Source: Desulfobacteraceae bacterium (GTDB lineage Bacteria > Desulfobacterota > Desulfobacteria > Desulfobacterales > JAABRJ01). From it: a stretch of 33,789 bases of DNA. The notes beneath the pieces are model-generated. The model saw only the letters and a list, made by a program, of their open reading frames with translations. It searched no databases and was not told the DNA's origin. Numbering within the stretch: the first letter of the stretch is position 1; every line of letters starts with the position of its first letter. The position numbers and the translations under genes are program-made. The stretch is taken from positions 1 to 33,789 of the forward strand of contig JAJDNY010000131.1 of the NCBI GenBank assembly GCA_022340425.1, in the 5' to 3' direction. Of this stretch, positions 33,039 to 33,789 are shown one piece after another.

Positions 33039-33789
33039 GGTGCGCATCCTCAAATTCCGCCCCCAGGCATGACAGGAAAAGCCGGATTACTCATTGAAAT
33101 CATTATTGTCTTCCTCTTATCCTGCATAACACTATTCGGTAAGGCTCGCGGTAAAAAATCAAAAACCAGACTGTCCCGTAAGACAATACTGGCTCCTAAA
33201 CAATTTCAGGACCAAATTTATGTTAACAAAAATTTTACACCAAATCAAATTGCTCAGTTTGTCGCAAAAAATTTGCCTTTCACCACAAGGCTCAGGACAC
33301 CACCTACAAATTTACTTTGAATGCATTTCATTGCTCAATGCGGTTATCCACAAAGCTCAAGTTGCCTTTTGAACGAAACGGTAAGCCGGCATCTTTGTCA
33401 CCGAAAGCAGCGAAAATAAAACCGAATCTGAAACCAGGTTGGATTGTAAAACCTGGCCTCGGGAGGCAACTTGAGCTTTTTAGACCCAAAATAAGCGAGT
33501 ATAGAATAGAGAGGTCAGTCGAGCGCCTTCAGCTTGACTACCCAAAAGAAAAGAGACGTGAGGCGTTCCGGAGCGGATTTTCGGGCGCACCTCTCCAGTT
33601 GAAACTCATTGCCGAATCACCAAAATTTTATTTTCGCTTATGGTTGGGGATCCTTTCTGTGGTTGCCGGTGGGCTCACAACTGCCCCATGCAGTTGCTGC
33701 CCGATTACGTTCGGCTACGTAAAACCGAAAGCCTTTATCATCTCAGAGAATTTGATGATATGTTTGAGCTTGTCGTTGTAGCCCACGAT
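33039..33789. other. AT-rich right end without a convincing gene
   Basis: Clearly AT-richer than the rest. The part next to proV (33039-33300) must hold the operon's promoter; a -10-like TAAAAT on the minus strand (near 33237-33242) is visible but has no good -35 partner. Further right come a large inverted repeat (33352-33479) and a small hairpin (33671-33702). At the very edge a minus-strand frame enters the window and stops at 33715-33717; its 24 visible codons end in FSEMIKAFGFT and may be the C-terminus of a gene or transposase outside the window. Confidence 0.45.
33352..33479. repeat. 16-bp perfect inverted repeat with inner hairpin
   Basis: AAAGCTCAAGTTGCCT (33352-33367) returns as its exact complement at 33464-33479, 96 bases apart. 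Inside is a second stem, CCAGGTT (33434-33440) with AACCTGG (33450-33456). The arrangement could be a small mobile-element end or a structured RNA; no transposase lies between the arms. Confidence 0.6.

Noticed and set aside
33671-33702. Integron attC-like hairpin
   Set aside because: The stem (GGGC...AACTGC/GCAGTT...GCCC) is attC-like at first sight, but the paired RYYYAAC/GTTRRRY core sites are missing and no integrase or cassette is seen.
33317-33781. 154-codon plus-strand frame at the right end
   Set aside because: It reads straight through both arms of the inverted repeat, has no ribosome site and no recognisable domain.
1-33789. CRISPR arrays, tRNA or rRNA genes
   Set aside because: No regularly spaced direct repeats, and no tRNA or rRNA pattern was seen on either strand; a covariance-model scan would be needed to exclude small RNAs.

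Overview
The window looks like chromosomal DNA of a high-GC Gram-negative deltaproteobacterium, most likely a Desulfobacterales-type sulfate reducer. This is an inference. It rests on the mix of gene families (CBS/DUF294 nucleotidyltransferase, DHH exopolyphosphatase-like protein, SPFH/zinc-ribbon protein, stand-alone YcaO, DUF2914, DUF547, DUF4126), on lipoprotein and periplasmic genes typical of diderms, and on an intergenic nested palindrome (9821-9989) that resembles repeats I remember from that group. No rRNA, tRNA, CRISPR array or complete insertion sequence was seen.

Layout. 1-4.7 kb: end of a CBS/DUF294 protein, a universal stress protein, a divergent DHH phosphoesterase with a perfect consensus sigma70 promoter, then a HAD phosphatase and a threonine ammonia-lyase in tandem. 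4.7-7.1 kb (minus): an SPFH protein with three C-terminal double-cysteine zinc ribbons, overlapped by a second zinc-ribbon protein. 7.3-8.9 kb: a B12-binding-fold protein and an EamA transporter, closed by a clear terminator. 8.9-13.7 kb (minus): a DUF2914 membrane protein, the nested repeat, a three-gene SsuABC/TauABC-type ABC importer with overlapping genes, and a SprT-like/DUF2786 protein. 14.0-19.9 kb (plus): an acyl-CoA synthetase with a strong promoter and an operator-like palindrome at its start site, then DUF547, a MerA-like flavin disulfide oxidoreductase, a TVP38/TMEM64 membrane protein and an SppA lipoprotein. 20-25 kb (minus): DUF4126-YihY, and YcaO-lytic transglycosylase. 25.3-26.1 kb: an SDR protein with a non-canonical active site.

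The right end (26.1-33.0 kb, minus) reads as an amino-acid/osmotic-stress block: asparagine synthase, an MscS channel translationally coupled to a 51-residue secreted peptide, and a complete glycine-betaine importer (proV, proW, proX). Together these would import a compatible solute under high osmolarity and release solutes under hypo-osmotic shock. By eye its GC content is lower than in the left part, and the last ~700 bases are clearly AT-richer, with inverted repeats but no convincing complete gene.

The items most worth a second look are the signal-peptide micro-ORF coupled to mscS, the 38-bp perfect palindrome after proX, the stand-alone YcaO, the paired SPFH/zinc-ribbon genes, and the operator-like site on the acyl-CoA synthetase promoter.
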